Shown in pieces: positions 27,162 through 36,420 of a stretch of DNA of 64,000 nt. The stretch is from contig CAZRQL010000011.1 in NCBI GenBank assembly GCA_964602415.1, forward strand, positions 1 to 64,000, in the 5' to 3' direction. The DNA is from CAZRQL01 sp964602415. Its GTDB lineage: Bacteria > Bacteroidota > Bacteroidia > Cytophagales > Flammeovirgaceae. How positions within the stretch are numbered: the stretch's first letter is position 1; every line of letters begins with the position of its first letter. The translations under genes were made by a program, and so were the position numbers. The notes under the pieces are model-generated. The model saw only the letters and a list, made by a program, of their open reading frames with translations, did no database searches and was not told the DNA's origin.

Positions 27162-28291
27162 GCTGCTGAATAGCTTTTGTGAATGTACTCACCTAATTGG
27201 GCAGAATGCCAAAACTCCACATCAGGCCATCGTCGTAAAATTGATGTTAGTAGATTGGATAGCAGGGTTAAATTTGTATCACGATTTTTACTATCTAATG
27301 AGCCTATGTAGTTGAGTCGGTGAGAGGTGATAACGGCCGGTTTTTTCCAAAGAAATGCAGTATGGATACTTGAAAGACACTTCTCTACAGCTTGCCCTGT
27401 TCCTGTAATGGAAGGCTCAAATATACAATTACGCACTAAATATATTTGCCCTAAACTATTTTTTTGTCCTATATGATGAGATATTCTTCCGTCTCCTGCT
27501 CCAATAGGTAATTTTTGGACTCGACTGCCTTGTAGAACAGTAATGTTTGCGGCTTGTAAGGCTTGCTCAGCATACCTATCCCAGCAGTAACTAGGCCCGA
27601 TAAACGATGCTGAAGTATAACCAAATATTGATTTAAATAGTGAAGCTCCCTCTTGAAGACTTTGTTTAATGAATGGAATATCTTCTTGGCTATCATAATC
27701 AAGTGCTGCCATATAACTTCGCCGTTTTTCTTGGGTGATGTTTGTACTGAGTCCAAATAAACGATTCTGAAAAGCTAAATGGGTTTCTGTAGAACCCGAT
27801 TGCAATATTTTGAGCCAACGATTTACGTTGAGGTGCTCCCGCCCGTGTAGTTGTGGATAGAAAATACCTGTTTGCATACCCTCTTTCCACAAATCCCACG
27901 AGCGTGTGTGGTTTGGATAGTGTTGCAAACTTTTTGTAAAAGGCTCATAGAAGTAAGATTGAAAGTGGGCATCTTTTATTTTATCAAAATCAGGGTTGGC
28001 CATAATTGCGTTTGCAGTAATGACGGGATGCTGCCCATTTTTATTGCTAAAAGAGGTTAAGACCTCAAACAAGGCTGAAAGATCCGCCTCACTGGCCAAA
28101 CTGTCATACCGATTATAGGGACACTGATCTACTCGGATACCTGCTTTCAATAGGGTTTGATAGGCCTCTTTAGAAGGCATCCTGATACTACCCCAATCAT
28201 CTGATTCAATCACTACAATCTTGCGGCTGGTGCGCCAGCCGGGGAGATTGATCAGGTGACGCCTGAGTGACTCTTTAATTTTGATTAGCAT
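27158..28291 (-). CDS. NodB-like polysaccharide deacetylase family protein, copy 1
   Basis: This is a protein of about 377 residues. Near residue 28 it has IESDDWGS, matching the paired aspartates of NodB motif 1, and later QLHGREHLN, which fits the zinc-binding HxxxH of motif 2. A GPSYCWD segment may stand for motif 3 and TSHRLNY for a late active-site histidine. CE4 enzymes remove N- or O-acetyl groups. The match to the canonical family is distant. The start MLIKIKESL (ATG, 28291) is preferred over an upstream TTG. The gene overlaps its paralogue at 28275-29402 and the capA-like gene. Confidence 0.65.
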   Translation of the reverse strand: MLIKIKESLRRHLINLPGWRTSRKIVVIESDDWGSIRMPSKEAYQTLLKAGIRVDQCPYNRYDSLASEADLSALFEVLTSFSNKNGQHPVITANAIMANPDFDKIKDAHFQSYFYEPFTKSLQHYPNHTRSWDLWKEGMQTGIFYPQLHGREHLNVNRWLKILQSGSTETHLAFQNRLFGLSTNITQEKRRSYMAALDYDSQEDIPFIKQSLQEGASLFKSIFGYTSASFIGPSYCWDRYAEQALQAANITVLQGSRVQKLPIGAGDGRISHHIGQKNSLGQIYLVRNCIFEPSITGTGQAVEKCLSSIHTAFLWKKPAVITSHRLNYIGSLDSKNRDTNLTLLSNLLTSILRRWPDVEFWHSAQLGEYIHKSYSAA

Positions 28292-29402
28292 ACCAGTCAG
28301 CAAGTATTAAATCTCCCAATTCATCTGAGGCCATAAACTCTACATCCGGCCAAGTTTTACAGATTTTATTTAATAAAATTGATAACTGTTTTAAGCCATT
28401 TTTTTTATTATTTTCATCGTGAAGGCCAATAAAATTTACTCGGTGCGTGCTAATCACCGCAGGCTTTCGCCACAAAAAAGCCGACGATATTTCTGCCATA
28501 CAGGTAGCAACCCAATCAATATGGGTTTTAAATGGCTCAAATGTTGCATTTCTAGTAATATAAACAAGTCCTGAGCGACTCTTTTTACCTAAATAATGAT
28601 AATTATTAGAAAATTTTTGATTGCCAATAGGCTCTTTATGTATCTTGCTCATACCCATGAACTGCAATCCTGTTGAGCTTAAACCTTGCTCCAGTACCCT
28701 ATTGAACGGCCCATTAGGAGGCACCATCACCCTCGCAGGATAGCCAAATATTTCTTTAAATAAAGTCAAACCTTGATGATTGACTTCCCGCTGGTAGCTG
28801 AGGTCATCAATATGATCGATATCAAAGGCTGCACGTAAGTCAAAATCAATACCCTGCGCCGTATGCTTCCCAAACGACCAATATTCGTATTTAAAACCTT
28901 CCAGCAAAGCTTCGATGCCTTGCCTTATACCCTTTATCCATCGATTTATTTGTAGATGCTCTCTCCCGTGGTACTGAGGAATAAATAACTTTTTAGCAAT
29001 TCCTTGATTGTAAAGAGAATAAACTTTGTCATGTGAAGGATATCGCTGCAATGTAGCGGTGAAGGGTTCATAATAATACTCCTGATATTTTTTCTCTCTA
29101 ATCCGTTGATAATCAGGATTGGCTGGGTTACAAAAAGCTGTGATCACAGCAGATCTCCCATTTCTATCTTTAAAAGAACTTAACACTTCATACAGATCAG
29201 ATAGATCAGTATTGGACTCAAGACCATCATACATATTCATCGGGGCATTAAGCAGTTTGGGATATTTCGATAAAAAAATATCTCTGGTTTCTCTGTCTTT
29301 AAACCTTGTACTTCCCCAGTCATCAGACTCTATAACTAAAATCTTACGATTACTGCTCCAACCGGGTATGTTAGATATATGACGCGTAATTTTTGATAAC
29401 AT
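28275..29402 (-). CDS. NodB-like polysaccharide deacetylase family protein, copy 2
   Basis: This is a tandem paralogue of the previous gene, about 375 residues. The shared pattern includes an N-terminal IPGWSSNRKILVIESDDWGS (paired aspartates), QYHGREHLQINRW (HxxxH), and a C-terminal FLWRKPAVISTHRVNFIG. Its third motif is VMVPPNGPFN, nearer the CE4 pattern than copy 1. The two proteins are clearly diverged, so they probably act on different residues or form a heteromer. The start at ATG 29402 is chosen over an upstream TTG. The genes overlap by 17 bases, suggesting coupled translation. Confidence 0.65.
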   Translation of the reverse strand: MLSKITRHISNIPGWSSNRKILVIESDDWGSTRFKDRETRDIFLSKYPKLLNAPMNMYDGLESNTDLSDLYEVLSSFKDRNGRSAVITAFCNPANPDYQRIREKKYQEYYYEPFTATLQRYPSHDKVYSLYNQGIAKKLFIPQYHGREHLQINRWIKGIRQGIEALLEGFKYEYWSFGKHTAQGIDFDLRAAFDIDHIDDLSYQREVNHQGLTLFKEIFGYPARVMVPPNGPFNRVLEQGLSSTGLQFMGMSKIHKEPIGNQKFSNNYHYLGKKSRSGLVYITRNATFEPFKTHIDWVATCMAEISSAFLWRKPAVISTHRVNFIGLHDENNKKNGLKQLSILLNKICKTWPDVEFMASDELGDLILADWYANQN

Positions 29403-29432
29403 AATTGATAACAAATATAATAAAATAAGGAT

Positions 29433-30740
29433 TCAGAATAGAATTTCTCCTACAAATTCTCTTATTGAAATGTTTATATCGGTAAAGAACCACGGTACAA
29501 ATGGAAAAAATAGCATAAAAATGCTTATAAACCTCATTAATGCTGCCAAACTATAAACATTGAATGGTAGTAAAAACAAGTATCCAACTAAGAGAGTGTA
29601 ATATATTAGTTTATGTCTAAAGGTATTTTTTTCTATATATCTGATTCGCTGTAAAAATATGACCAAACATGCTAAAATATATGCACCAGCTATTAGATTA
29701 CTACGATTCTGTAAGGCATACAAAAACCAAGTGCTATTAGATAGAGCTTTCATCAAAAGACCTACGCTAAGTAGGCTCCTTTCAATATAGTTCATTTGAT
29801 AAAAGTAAATTCCTGAAAATATCAAACAAAATGTAATTATATTAATGCCAATATATTGAATTCCTGCTCTTTCTAGAGTTCGATACCATGTTTTATCCTG
29901 ATTCAATTCATATTTTTCAGCTACTGATAGCTGCTCTTCTACATAATAAGATTTAACTTTTGATTGTCCTAATTGGCTGCTATTTAACTGACTTATTACT
30001 AAATTTTGATTGAAAAATGAAGATATGAATGATAAACTAAATATTATGGAGTAAATAAAAGGGCGAAAACCAAATATAAAAACTATCCATACCGGTAGAG
30101 CCATGATGAAGTACCCTACGTGAATAAAAGGTGGAACCATCATTAACAATATGTACTTACTTTTCTTTGTCTCGTAATACGAAATAGTTCCATAAAATAG
30201 CACCCACAATCCAGTCCATGTTCTTACAGTATTGATTCCGTCAATATTTTTCCAAAGTACGAATGTTATAGCTAAAAAATAAAAGATTAAAGTTACTTTT
30301 TTGTTCTTTGGATAATAAGAAAATACTTTCAAAATGCTACCTGCAAAAAAATAAGCATATATGAATGAGACAAAAACAAAAAATAACCCCGGGAGCTGTA
30401 TTACACTGCCTACAAAATAGGAAAGTACATGAATGTAAACATCGTCATTAGTGGTATTTTGAGGTTTAAATAGCAAAATATCTATTAGCTTCTCTGAAAA
30501 ATCTATGAAGCTCATATCAGTATAGTTTTCTTTAACAGACATCATGTGTCCATACCCATCATTTTGTACTGAAAGAAAAATAGTCGATCCGTAAAAGGTT
30601 ACAACAGTGACAAGTATGTATTTCTTTAGCTTTAAACTTCTTTCTTTGAGAGTTCCTAATAAGGCAAGGGCGGGTGATAAAAAACATAATAACAGTCTAA
30701 TTATTAGTTTGTTATTTATAGAATAATATCTCTGATACAT
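29433..30740 (-). CDS. EpsG/Wzy-like polysaccharide polymerase
   Basis: This is a 435-residue protein with about ten or more hydrophobic segments (for example LPGLFFVFVSFIYAYFFAG, VGYFIMALPVWIVFIFGF and KLIYYTLLVGYLFLLPF). The periplasmic-side text near NDGYGHMMSVKENYTDMSF and the TVRTWTGLWVLFY segment resemble EpsG-type polymerases. As the only large polymerase-like membrane protein in a locus with a flippase and a PglC-like enzyme, it is the best Wzy candidate. Sequence conservation in this class is low, so the assignment rests on topology and context. Base composition is strongly AT-rich. Confidence 0.72.
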   Translation of the reverse strand: MYQRYYSINNKLIIRLLLCFLSPALALLGTLKERSLKLKKYILVTVVTFYGSTIFLSVQNDGYGHMMSVKENYTDMSFIDFSEKLIDILLFKPQNTTNDDVYIHVLSYFVGSVIQLPGLFFVFVSFIYAYFFAGSILKVFSYYPKNKKVTLIFYFLAITFVLWKNIDGINTVRTWTGLWVLFYGTISYYETKKSKYILLMMVPPFIHVGYFIMALPVWIVFIFGFRPFIYSIIFSLSFISSFFNQNLVISQLNSSQLGQSKVKSYYVEEQLSVAEKYELNQDKTWYRTLERAGIQYIGINIITFCLIFSGIYFYQMNYIERSLLSVGLLMKALSNSTWFLYALQNRSNLIAGAYILACLVIFLQRIRYIEKNTFRHKLIYYTLLVGYLFLLPFNVYSLAALMRFISIFMLFFPFVPWFFTDINISIREFVGEILF

Positions 30741-30816
30741 AATTTAAGTAATAATTGTAGAGTCATAAAATACATACTACGAATAATGATTCAAAATATT
30801 TTATGATTTTTTAATA

Positions 30817-31992
30817 CTATATCTTAATTTTAAGTTTTTTATCAAAAAAATCTATCCACATTTGACCTACTTGATCAATAGTAAATCTAGCTGCATTTTT
30901 TTTTGATTTATTATTCATAAGAATAAGTTTATTGTTGTCCTTAGCAAGATCTATTACTTGTTTAGCCATGGCTTCGCAGTCAAAGGGAGGAATCAAAAAT
31001 GCATCTTGTGAATCATTCACTATCCACCTCAATACTCCATAGCTTTCAAAAGCCACCGGAACTACTCCGTAACTTTGTGCTTCAAGAATTACATTTGGAA
31101 ATCCTTCAAATGCAGAGGTCATAACAAAAATGCTGGCTTTTTCATAATAGGGTTCAGGGACTTGGTAGCCTTCTATACGTACTCTAGGGATATTTTTTTT
31201 AATAATATCTTCTTCTATTTTTTTCTTATAAACACCATCACCAACAATTACAAACGTCCAATCAGGTAAATGACTATAAGTTCTTTCCCAAAAAGATAAC
31301 AACAAATCTGATCTTTTTTGAGCGATGTCTAGCCGTCCTACATATAGAATTATTTTTTCTTTCGTAGTTGGTTTCTCATCAACAAATGGAATAGAATTTG
31401 GTATGGAAATAATTTTTTCAGATTTATAGTTACCAATAAAATAATTGACCTCTTCTAAATTTGGTGGTGCTAATAAAATAAAGTAATCATTTTTATCTAA
31501 AATAGCTTTCAAATAACTACTATGCTTAATTTTATGAATCTCTAAAAATACTCTTCTTCCCAATGAATTATTCAAAAATAATGATAATTTTTTTGGTACA
31601 CTTCTTAAAAGGGTATCTTCTAGATTATTCTTTACACTGAATAGGGAGTTTCTTAAACAGCCCAAAAGGTGGAATCCTAATTTTTTCTTATAATCATGTA
31701 GGGCATCCCGTATTTCGACTTCATAAGGCATTTGATTAATAACAATATCGGGAATAAACTCCTTTAGAACTTGACAAAGTTTTTCAATGTTTAAATTATT
31801 TTTATTTTTACCTTTATGAATTGCATGATGAAGTGAACCATATTCAACTTTTACGTGACCTGTATCAGAAAAGGAATAATAACTGACTGAAAATCCCTTC
31901 TCAGTAAAATACTTACCTAACTTGTAAGTAGTTCTTTGCACACCTCCGGCGTTTGGATTAAAAGCTGGAGTTAAGACAAATAAAATTTTCAT
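30817..31992 (-). CDS. GT4-family glycosyltransferase
   Basis: This is a 391-residue GT-B glycosyltransferase. The N-terminal strand FVLTPAFNPNAGGVQRTTYKL is followed by a C-terminal domain with IILYVGRLDIAQKRSDLLL, FVIVGDGVYKKKIEED and the donor site region IFVMTSAFEGFPNVILEAQS. It belongs to the AT-rich central part of the locus, between the polymerase and two sulfotransferase genes. It likely adds one sugar of the repeat unit; the specific donor is unknown. Confidence 0.86.
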   Translation of the reverse strand: MKILFVLTPAFNPNAGGVQRTTYKLGKYFTEKGFSVSYYSFSDTGHVKVEYGSLHHAIHKGKNKNNLNIEKLCQVLKEFIPDIVINQMPYEVEIRDALHDYKKKLGFHLLGCLRNSLFSVKNNLEDTLLRSVPKKLSLFLNNSLGRRVFLEIHKIKHSSYLKAILDKNDYFILLAPPNLEEVNYFIGNYKSEKIISIPNSIPFVDEKPTTKEKIILYVGRLDIAQKRSDLLLSFWERTYSHLPDWTFVIVGDGVYKKKIEEDIIKKNIPRVRIEGYQVPEPYYEKASIFVMTSAFEGFPNVILEAQSYGVVPVAFESYGVLRWIVNDSQDAFLIPPFDCEAMAKQVIDLAKDNNKLILMNNKSKKNAARFTIDQVGQMWIDFFDKKLKIKI

Positions 31993-32038
31993 TAAGTTAT
32001 GAATATTAAGAGATACTAAAAAAATTTACAGATTCGAG

Positions 32039-33061
32039 TTATTTGAGACTTAGTAGCTTCTTTATTGAACTAAAAATAGCTTTGATACGGATATAAAGTT
32101 TATTTTTTGAGTAATAATTTAAAGCACTCGAAATTTTACTCATCTGATTTTCTGAAAAGCTGTAAATAATATTAGAATTTTCAGTTGATTCAGCTAAAAT
32201 TTTTGTTTTTTTTGAATCCGGCAGATATAAATTAATTTTATCAAATATATATTCATACTTCAATAATATTTGATAGGCTTGATACTCATACTGTTTTTTC
32301 ACTAAGTTATCATCAGCTTTCTCAGTATTTGAGGATAACTCTTTGATTAGGCAGTGAGATATATTAGGAAACGTTGATTCCAAGGTTTGTATAATTTTTA
32401 ATTCAGAAATACTTAGAGACTCATTAACTTTCAAATTATAGTTCGTGGAAGGGAGTGAGACTTTGAGCCAATCGTCAAATAATATTTTCTGAATAATTTC
32501 CGAATTCTTATCATACTTCTCAAGATGCCAATTGATATATTGAATTGAATCAATAATATCCGGTAATTTTTTTATTACTTCAAGTGTCTCATAGTTTTTT
32601 TCTAACCAGACCTTGAAGTCTAATATCTTACCCGACTTGGCTTTGTGTCTGTAAAGGGATATGGCATGTGAAACAGGATCTCTTAAAAACAATAAACAGT
32701 TTACGGATTTAAACCCAACTTGAGTAGCTATTTTGAAAAGTAACTCGCTTCTATCTTTTAGAACTAATGAATTAACAATTCTCTCGTTAGAGAGAAATAC
32801 TTTTGTGCAACCATACTTTTTTGCTCCATTAAGAGCTTTTTGTAGATATTTCTTTACTCTTGATGCTTTATATTCTAATAAGCTTTCTGCAAGTTCTTTA
32901 GCATTGCCTGCAGTTATTTTGCCTGCAAGCATTTCCTCTCCCCGTTCATAAATTGGAAAATATATCTTATTTTCTATAAGATATGATTGGTTTCTGGCCG
33001 AAAGTGTTTGAAGATATGAACTTCCGGTTTTGTTTGTTCCTATATGTATAAATAGTTCCAT
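32039..33061 (-). CDS. PAPS-dependent sulfotransferase-family protein
   Basis: This 340-residue protein starts with LFIHIGTNKTGSSYLQTL, a 5'-phosphosulfate-binding loop. It has CLLFLRDPVSHAISLYRHKA as the 3'-phosphate-binding region with the conserved Arg-Asp-Pro and downstream Ser. The C-terminal half is lysine-rich and poorly conserved. It is distinct in sequence from the other two sulfotransferases in the window, which suggests a different position or sugar as acceptor. It lies 12 bases after the neighbouring sulfotransferase gene. Confidence 0.84.
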   Translation of the reverse strand: MELFIHIGTNKTGSSYLQTLSARNQSYLIENKIYFPIYERGEEMLAGKITAGNAKELAESLLEYKASRVKKYLQKALNGAKKYGCTKVFLSNERIVNSLVLKDRSELLFKIATQVGFKSVNCLLFLRDPVSHAISLYRHKAKSGKILDFKVWLEKNYETLEVIKKLPDIIDSIQYINWHLEKYDKNSEIIQKILFDDWLKVSLPSTNYNLKVNESLSISELKIIQTLESTFPNISHCLIKELSSNTEKADDNLVKKQYEYQAYQILLKYEYIFDKINLYLPDSKKTKILAESTENSNIIYSFSENQMSKISSALNYYSKNKLYIRIKAIFSSIKKLLSLK

Positions 33062-33073
33062 GGTTTTTCCTTA

Positions 33074-33895
33074 TTAAAAATAGTTTGAATACTCTAAATA
33101 TTCTTCTTCATATTCTTTTCGCAAAGCGGCTTTTATATCATCAGGTGGAACAAACGTATTTTCTCGCATAAAAATGGCTTTATAAACAGGCCTTATATAT
33201 TTTTCAATAAATTCGCCTTTAAATTTGCCAGCCACGATACGTTGGAATGAAGGAAAAATATGTGATCTTGATATATTTTTATGTGGAACAATATCTAAAT
33301 CTATTTCTTTTTCATCTAAAAATTTGAATAAATGATTTATTTCTGGTTTAGTTTCCTTTATTAGCTTTTTGAAGCTGACTATATGAATTCTCTCTTTACC
33401 AAGTGCTTCAGTCCATATTTTAATATATTTCACATATTTACCATGTTCTATTGCGTATTTTTGTTCTTCTATTTCGTAAAACCCGGACTTAACTTTATTA
33501 ATATAGTCTTCAAATTTGGTATCAAAACTAATTTTTTTACCAAAATAGTATTTATAGTTGCTAATGAATCGTTCAACTGGATCTCTTATTATGAATATAA
33601 CTTTAGAATCAAGATGATTTTTTACATATTCTAGAGCTGTATTTTGGTAGAAATTTAGAACAGAGCCCTCTATTCTGTATCTATAGTCGGTTGCGTTAGA
33701 AGGATAGAATATATTCCAAGAGCTATTTGGGTTTGAAATATTCTTTAGAGAATTGTAATGCGAATTTTTTTTATCTACTAAAAAGAAAGTTTCTTTAGGT
33801 TTAGTTCCGATTATATTTGGATGATTTGCCAATATGTCAAACAGTGTCGAAGAGCCACATTTTTGAAAACCTACTATAAATAAGTTTGGTCTCAT
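33074..33895 (-). CDS. PAPS-dependent sulfotransferase, heparan-sulfate-like type
   Basis: This 273-residue protein opens with LFIVGFQKCGSSTLFDILANHPNI (5'-phosphosulfate loop), followed by KPKETFFL, and carries KVIFIIRDPVERFISNYKYY (3'-phosphate site). The spacing and the PKE-FF segment are those of the sulfotransferase family that includes heparan sulfate N- and O-sulfotransferases. No transmembrane or signal segment is visible, so it should act in the cytoplasm, before flipping of the lipid-linked unit. It is paired with the sulfotransferase gene at 32039-33061. Confidence 0.88.
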   Translation of the reverse strand: MRPNLFIVGFQKCGSSTLFDILANHPNIIGTKPKETFFLVDKKNSHYNSLKNISNPNSSWNIFYPSNATDYRYRIEGSVLNFYQNTALEYVKNHLDSKVIFIIRDPVERFISNYKYYFGKKISFDTKFEDYINKVKSGFYEIEEQKYAIEHGKYVKYIKIWTEALGKERIHIVSFKKLIKETKPEINHLFKFLDEKEIDLDIVPHKNISRSHIFPSFQRIVAGKFKGEFIEKYIRPVYKAIFMRENTFVPPDDIKAALRKEYEEEYLEYSNYF

Positions 33896-33935
33896 TTTAA
33901 TTAATTTTATTTTTCAGGATATATTAGAACAGATA

Positions 33936-35207
33936 TTAAAAGTTTATCCATGGTAGAGGATAGTACCTTACTGAAAGGATGATAGCAATAATAAGCTTTA
34001 TAAAAGATGCAATGAGCATAATTGTAATCGCACCATATACACCATAAATTGGAATGAATATTATAGAAGAAGTAACATGAAATAATGCCACTAAGAATAT
34101 AGATGTTCCTAAATAAGTGGTTTTTTTCTCAAAAATAACATAAGCAGAAAATATTTTGTAGAGGGCGTATAAGTAAGTATTTATGATTAAAAATGGGATA
34201 TAATTGATTGCATCTTGATAATCTTCACGCAAAAAGTATTTAACTAGTACAATAAATAAAAAGTTTAGAGCAATAAGAGCAAACCCAACTATAAGCATAA
34301 TTTTATAGTTATTCTTCACTATTTGCTTTTTTTCTTTTTCATCTTTTATTTTTACCAATCGCTGGTATAAACTTGGAATATAAGTAGCAAATAAAGAATC
34401 TACAAACATATCGCAAACCGTAGTAATTGATATTGCCAAAGAATATATCCCATTTGCGCCTAAACTTATTGATTTTGTTATTAGGATTTTATCCATACCT
34501 TTCCTAAGAAAAGGTGCAAGACTCTGCGGAACTAAAGGTAAACCAAGAGAAAAATATTCTTTGAAGTCTTTAGAAGAAAACTTTTTGGGGAAATTATATT
34601 TTAAAGCAATATATCGAAATGAAATAAAAAACATTACCACACTCGTAATAATCGTACTGTATATTCTTCCCTGCCAAGACAATAGTAGTATTGCTACAAA
34701 TAAAATAGAAAGTGCGCCAGTGAGAAAAGTATTAATCATTTGAAAAAATGCAAATCTCTTAGGATTTTCTTCCAATCTTAATAATGCTGAACGTAATTCT
34801 GAAAAGCTATTGAGAAATGAGATAAAAACGGCTATAATTATCCAAAAAAATTCAATCTGAGTGAATTCATATATTCTGTCTTTTAAAACAATTACCAGAA
34901 GCAAACAAAAAATCGCTACTGAGATTTTTATGTAGATTATGTTGGATAGCTTTACGTTCCTTACTTCTGTTGTATCTTTATAGTAGTCTGATTGAAATAT
35001 TTCGGACAACCTCATGTTAATCAGTGAGGTAAAAAGTCCAGTTACTACAAAAAAATTACTAATAATTCCATAATCCTCTTTTGATAGATAGTTTGCGATA
35101 ACGATAAGAACCAAGAAAGGGATGGCTTTTGCTATACCACCGGAAGTTAGGTAGATCAGGAAGTTTCTAAATAACTTATTTTTTAGAAGTATCTTTAGCT
35201 TAATCAC
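33936..35207 (-). CDS. Wzx-type oligosaccharide flippase
   Basis: This 423-residue protein has about 12 hydrophobic segments spread over its whole length (first: FLIYLTSGGIAKAIPFLVLIV). It shows the general MATE/PST-family layout, including the family-like SLGLPLVPQSLAPFLRKGMDK in the middle. It should flip the undecaprenyl-linked repeat unit across the inner membrane for polymerisation. The start is GTG at 35207, 2 bases after the epimerase stop. Base composition is AT-rich like its sulfotransferase neighbours. Confidence 0.9.
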   Translation of the reverse strand: MIKLKILLKNKLFRNFLIYLTSGGIAKAIPFLVLIVIANYLSKEDYGIISNFFVVTGLFTSLINMRLSEIFQSDYYKDTTEVRNVKLSNIIYIKISVAIFCLLLVIVLKDRIYEFTQIEFFWIIIAVFISFLNSFSELRSALLRLEENPKRFAFFQMINTFLTGALSILFVAILLLSWQGRIYSTIITSVVMFFISFRYIALKYNFPKKFSSKDFKEYFSLGLPLVPQSLAPFLRKGMDKILITKSISLGANGIYSLAISITTVCDMFVDSLFATYIPSLYQRLVKIKDEKEKKQIVKNNYKIMLIVGFALIALNFLFIVLVKYFLREDYQDAINYIPFLIINTYLYALYKIFSAYVIFEKKTTYLGTSIFLVALFHVTSSIIFIPIYGVYGAITIMLIASFIKLIIAIILSVRYYPLPWINF

Positions 35208-35209
35208 AA

Positions 35210-36277
35210 CTATTTTTTGAAATAATAGCTATACCATTCAACAAATTTTCTGACTCCTTCTTTGACGCTTGTTTGGGGTCTGAAACCGACATACTCCTCC
35301 AAGGCAGAGGCATCGGCATGAGTAGCGGGCACATCGCCAGGCTGAATATCCATATAATTTTTCTTGGCGGTCTTTCCTAAAGCCAGTTCCAATGCTTCTA
35401 TGTAGTCCATAAGTTGAACAGGCGATGAATTGCCAATGTTGAATATTTGATAAGGTGCACTTGAGCGATCAGACCTTGGGGATTCCCCATTCCAGGTAGG
35501 ATCGGGTTGAGCCGGTTTGGGGATAAGTCTGAAAATACTTTCTACGATGTCATCCACATAGGTAAAGTCTCTAATCATTTTACCATGATTGAATACATTG
35601 ATAGGTTGGTCTTTCAAGATAGCATCTGCAAACAAAAACAGAGCCATATCCGGCCTACCCCAAGGGCCGTAAACTGTGAAAAACCTGAGTCCCGTTGTGG
35701 GCATTCTAAACAAATGGCTGTATGAGTGAGCCATCAATTCATTGGCTTTTTTGGTGGCCGCATACAGTGCCATTGGATGCTCCGTAGGGGTGCTTTCTTT
35801 TAAAGGCATCTTTGTGTTTAGCCCGTAAACGCTGCTGGTACTTGCGTAAATCAGGTGTTTGGCTTGGCTATGTCGTGCCCCTTCAAGAATACTCAAAAAG
35901 CCTTCGATATTTGATTGGGTATAAACTCTGGGTTGCTCTATACTGTACCTTACACCAGCTTGAGCCGCTAAATTGACAATACAATCAAACTTTTGTTGAC
36001 ATATAAAATCAACAATAAAATCATGATCAGATAAATCCGCTAAAACAAAACTGTAATTGGGATATAGACTGCTTTTTTCGAGGTTTTTGGCTTTGAGATT
36101 TTCAAACTCTATCCCGTGAGTTTTAAGTCTGGCGTGTTTTAGATTAACATCATAGTAATCATTTATGTTGTCAAGTCCAACAACCTCTAACCCTTCGTTT
36201 ATCAATCTTTTGGCAAGATGAAAACCTATGAAGCCCGCAGTTCCGGTGACGAGTATTTTTTGAAAATTATGGCTCAC
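35210..36277 (-). CDS. NAD-dependent sugar epimerase, UDP-glucuronate 4-epimerase-like
   Basis: This extended SDR of 355 residues has VTGTAGFIGFHLAKRL (NAD loop), LDNINDYYDVNLKHARL, STSSVYGLN and YAATKKANELMAHSYSH (catalytic YxxxK). The GPWGRPDMALFLFADAIL and MIRDFTYVDDIVE segments are characteristic of UDP-glucuronate 4-epimerases (CapI/LpsL group), so the likely product is UDP-galacturonate from the UDP-glucuronate made by ugd. An N-acetylated uronic acid is an alternative substrate. The start is GTG at 36277. A 143-base gap with two hairpins precedes it. Confidence 0.88.
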   Translation of the reverse strand: MSHNFQKILVTGTAGFIGFHLAKRLINEGLEVVGLDNINDYYDVNLKHARLKTHGIEFENLKAKNLEKSSLYPNYSFVLADLSDHDFIVDFICQQKFDCIVNLAAQAGVRYSIEQPRVYTQSNIEGFLSILEGARHSQAKHLIYASTSSVYGLNTKMPLKESTPTEHPMALYAATKKANELMAHSYSHLFRMPTTGLRFFTVYGPWGRPDMALFLFADAILKDQPINVFNHGKMIRDFTYVDDIVESIFRLIPKPAQPDPTWNGESPRSDRSSAPYQIFNIGNSSPVQLMDYIEALELALGKTAKKNYMDIQPGDVPATHADASALEEYVGFRPQTSVKEGVRKFVEWYSYYFKK

Positions 36278-36350
36278 TTTAGATTTAGTTAAGATTCTAT
36301 GTATAGTATTTTTATTTCTAAAAAATTAATAAGATTAGATAAATTAGTTA

Positions 36351-36385
36351 TGGCTTCGCCACGTTACTCACACATTTCTGAGTAA
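36351..36385 (-). promoter_or_regulatory. Two adjacent hairpins in the leader after the upxY-like gene
   Basis: On the minus strand a stem of TTACTCA with TGAGTAA (arms 36364-36370 and 36379-36385, 8-base loop) is followed by a compact TGGC/GCCA hairpin with a 3-base loop (36351-36361). They lie in the 143-base gap between the UpxY-like gene and the first structural gene of the locus. They could form an attenuator or a loading site for the antiterminator; this is inference. Confidence 0.4.
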
Positions 36386-36420
36386 TTGTGTCTAAATATA
36401 GCAGAAAAGTGTACAAAATA

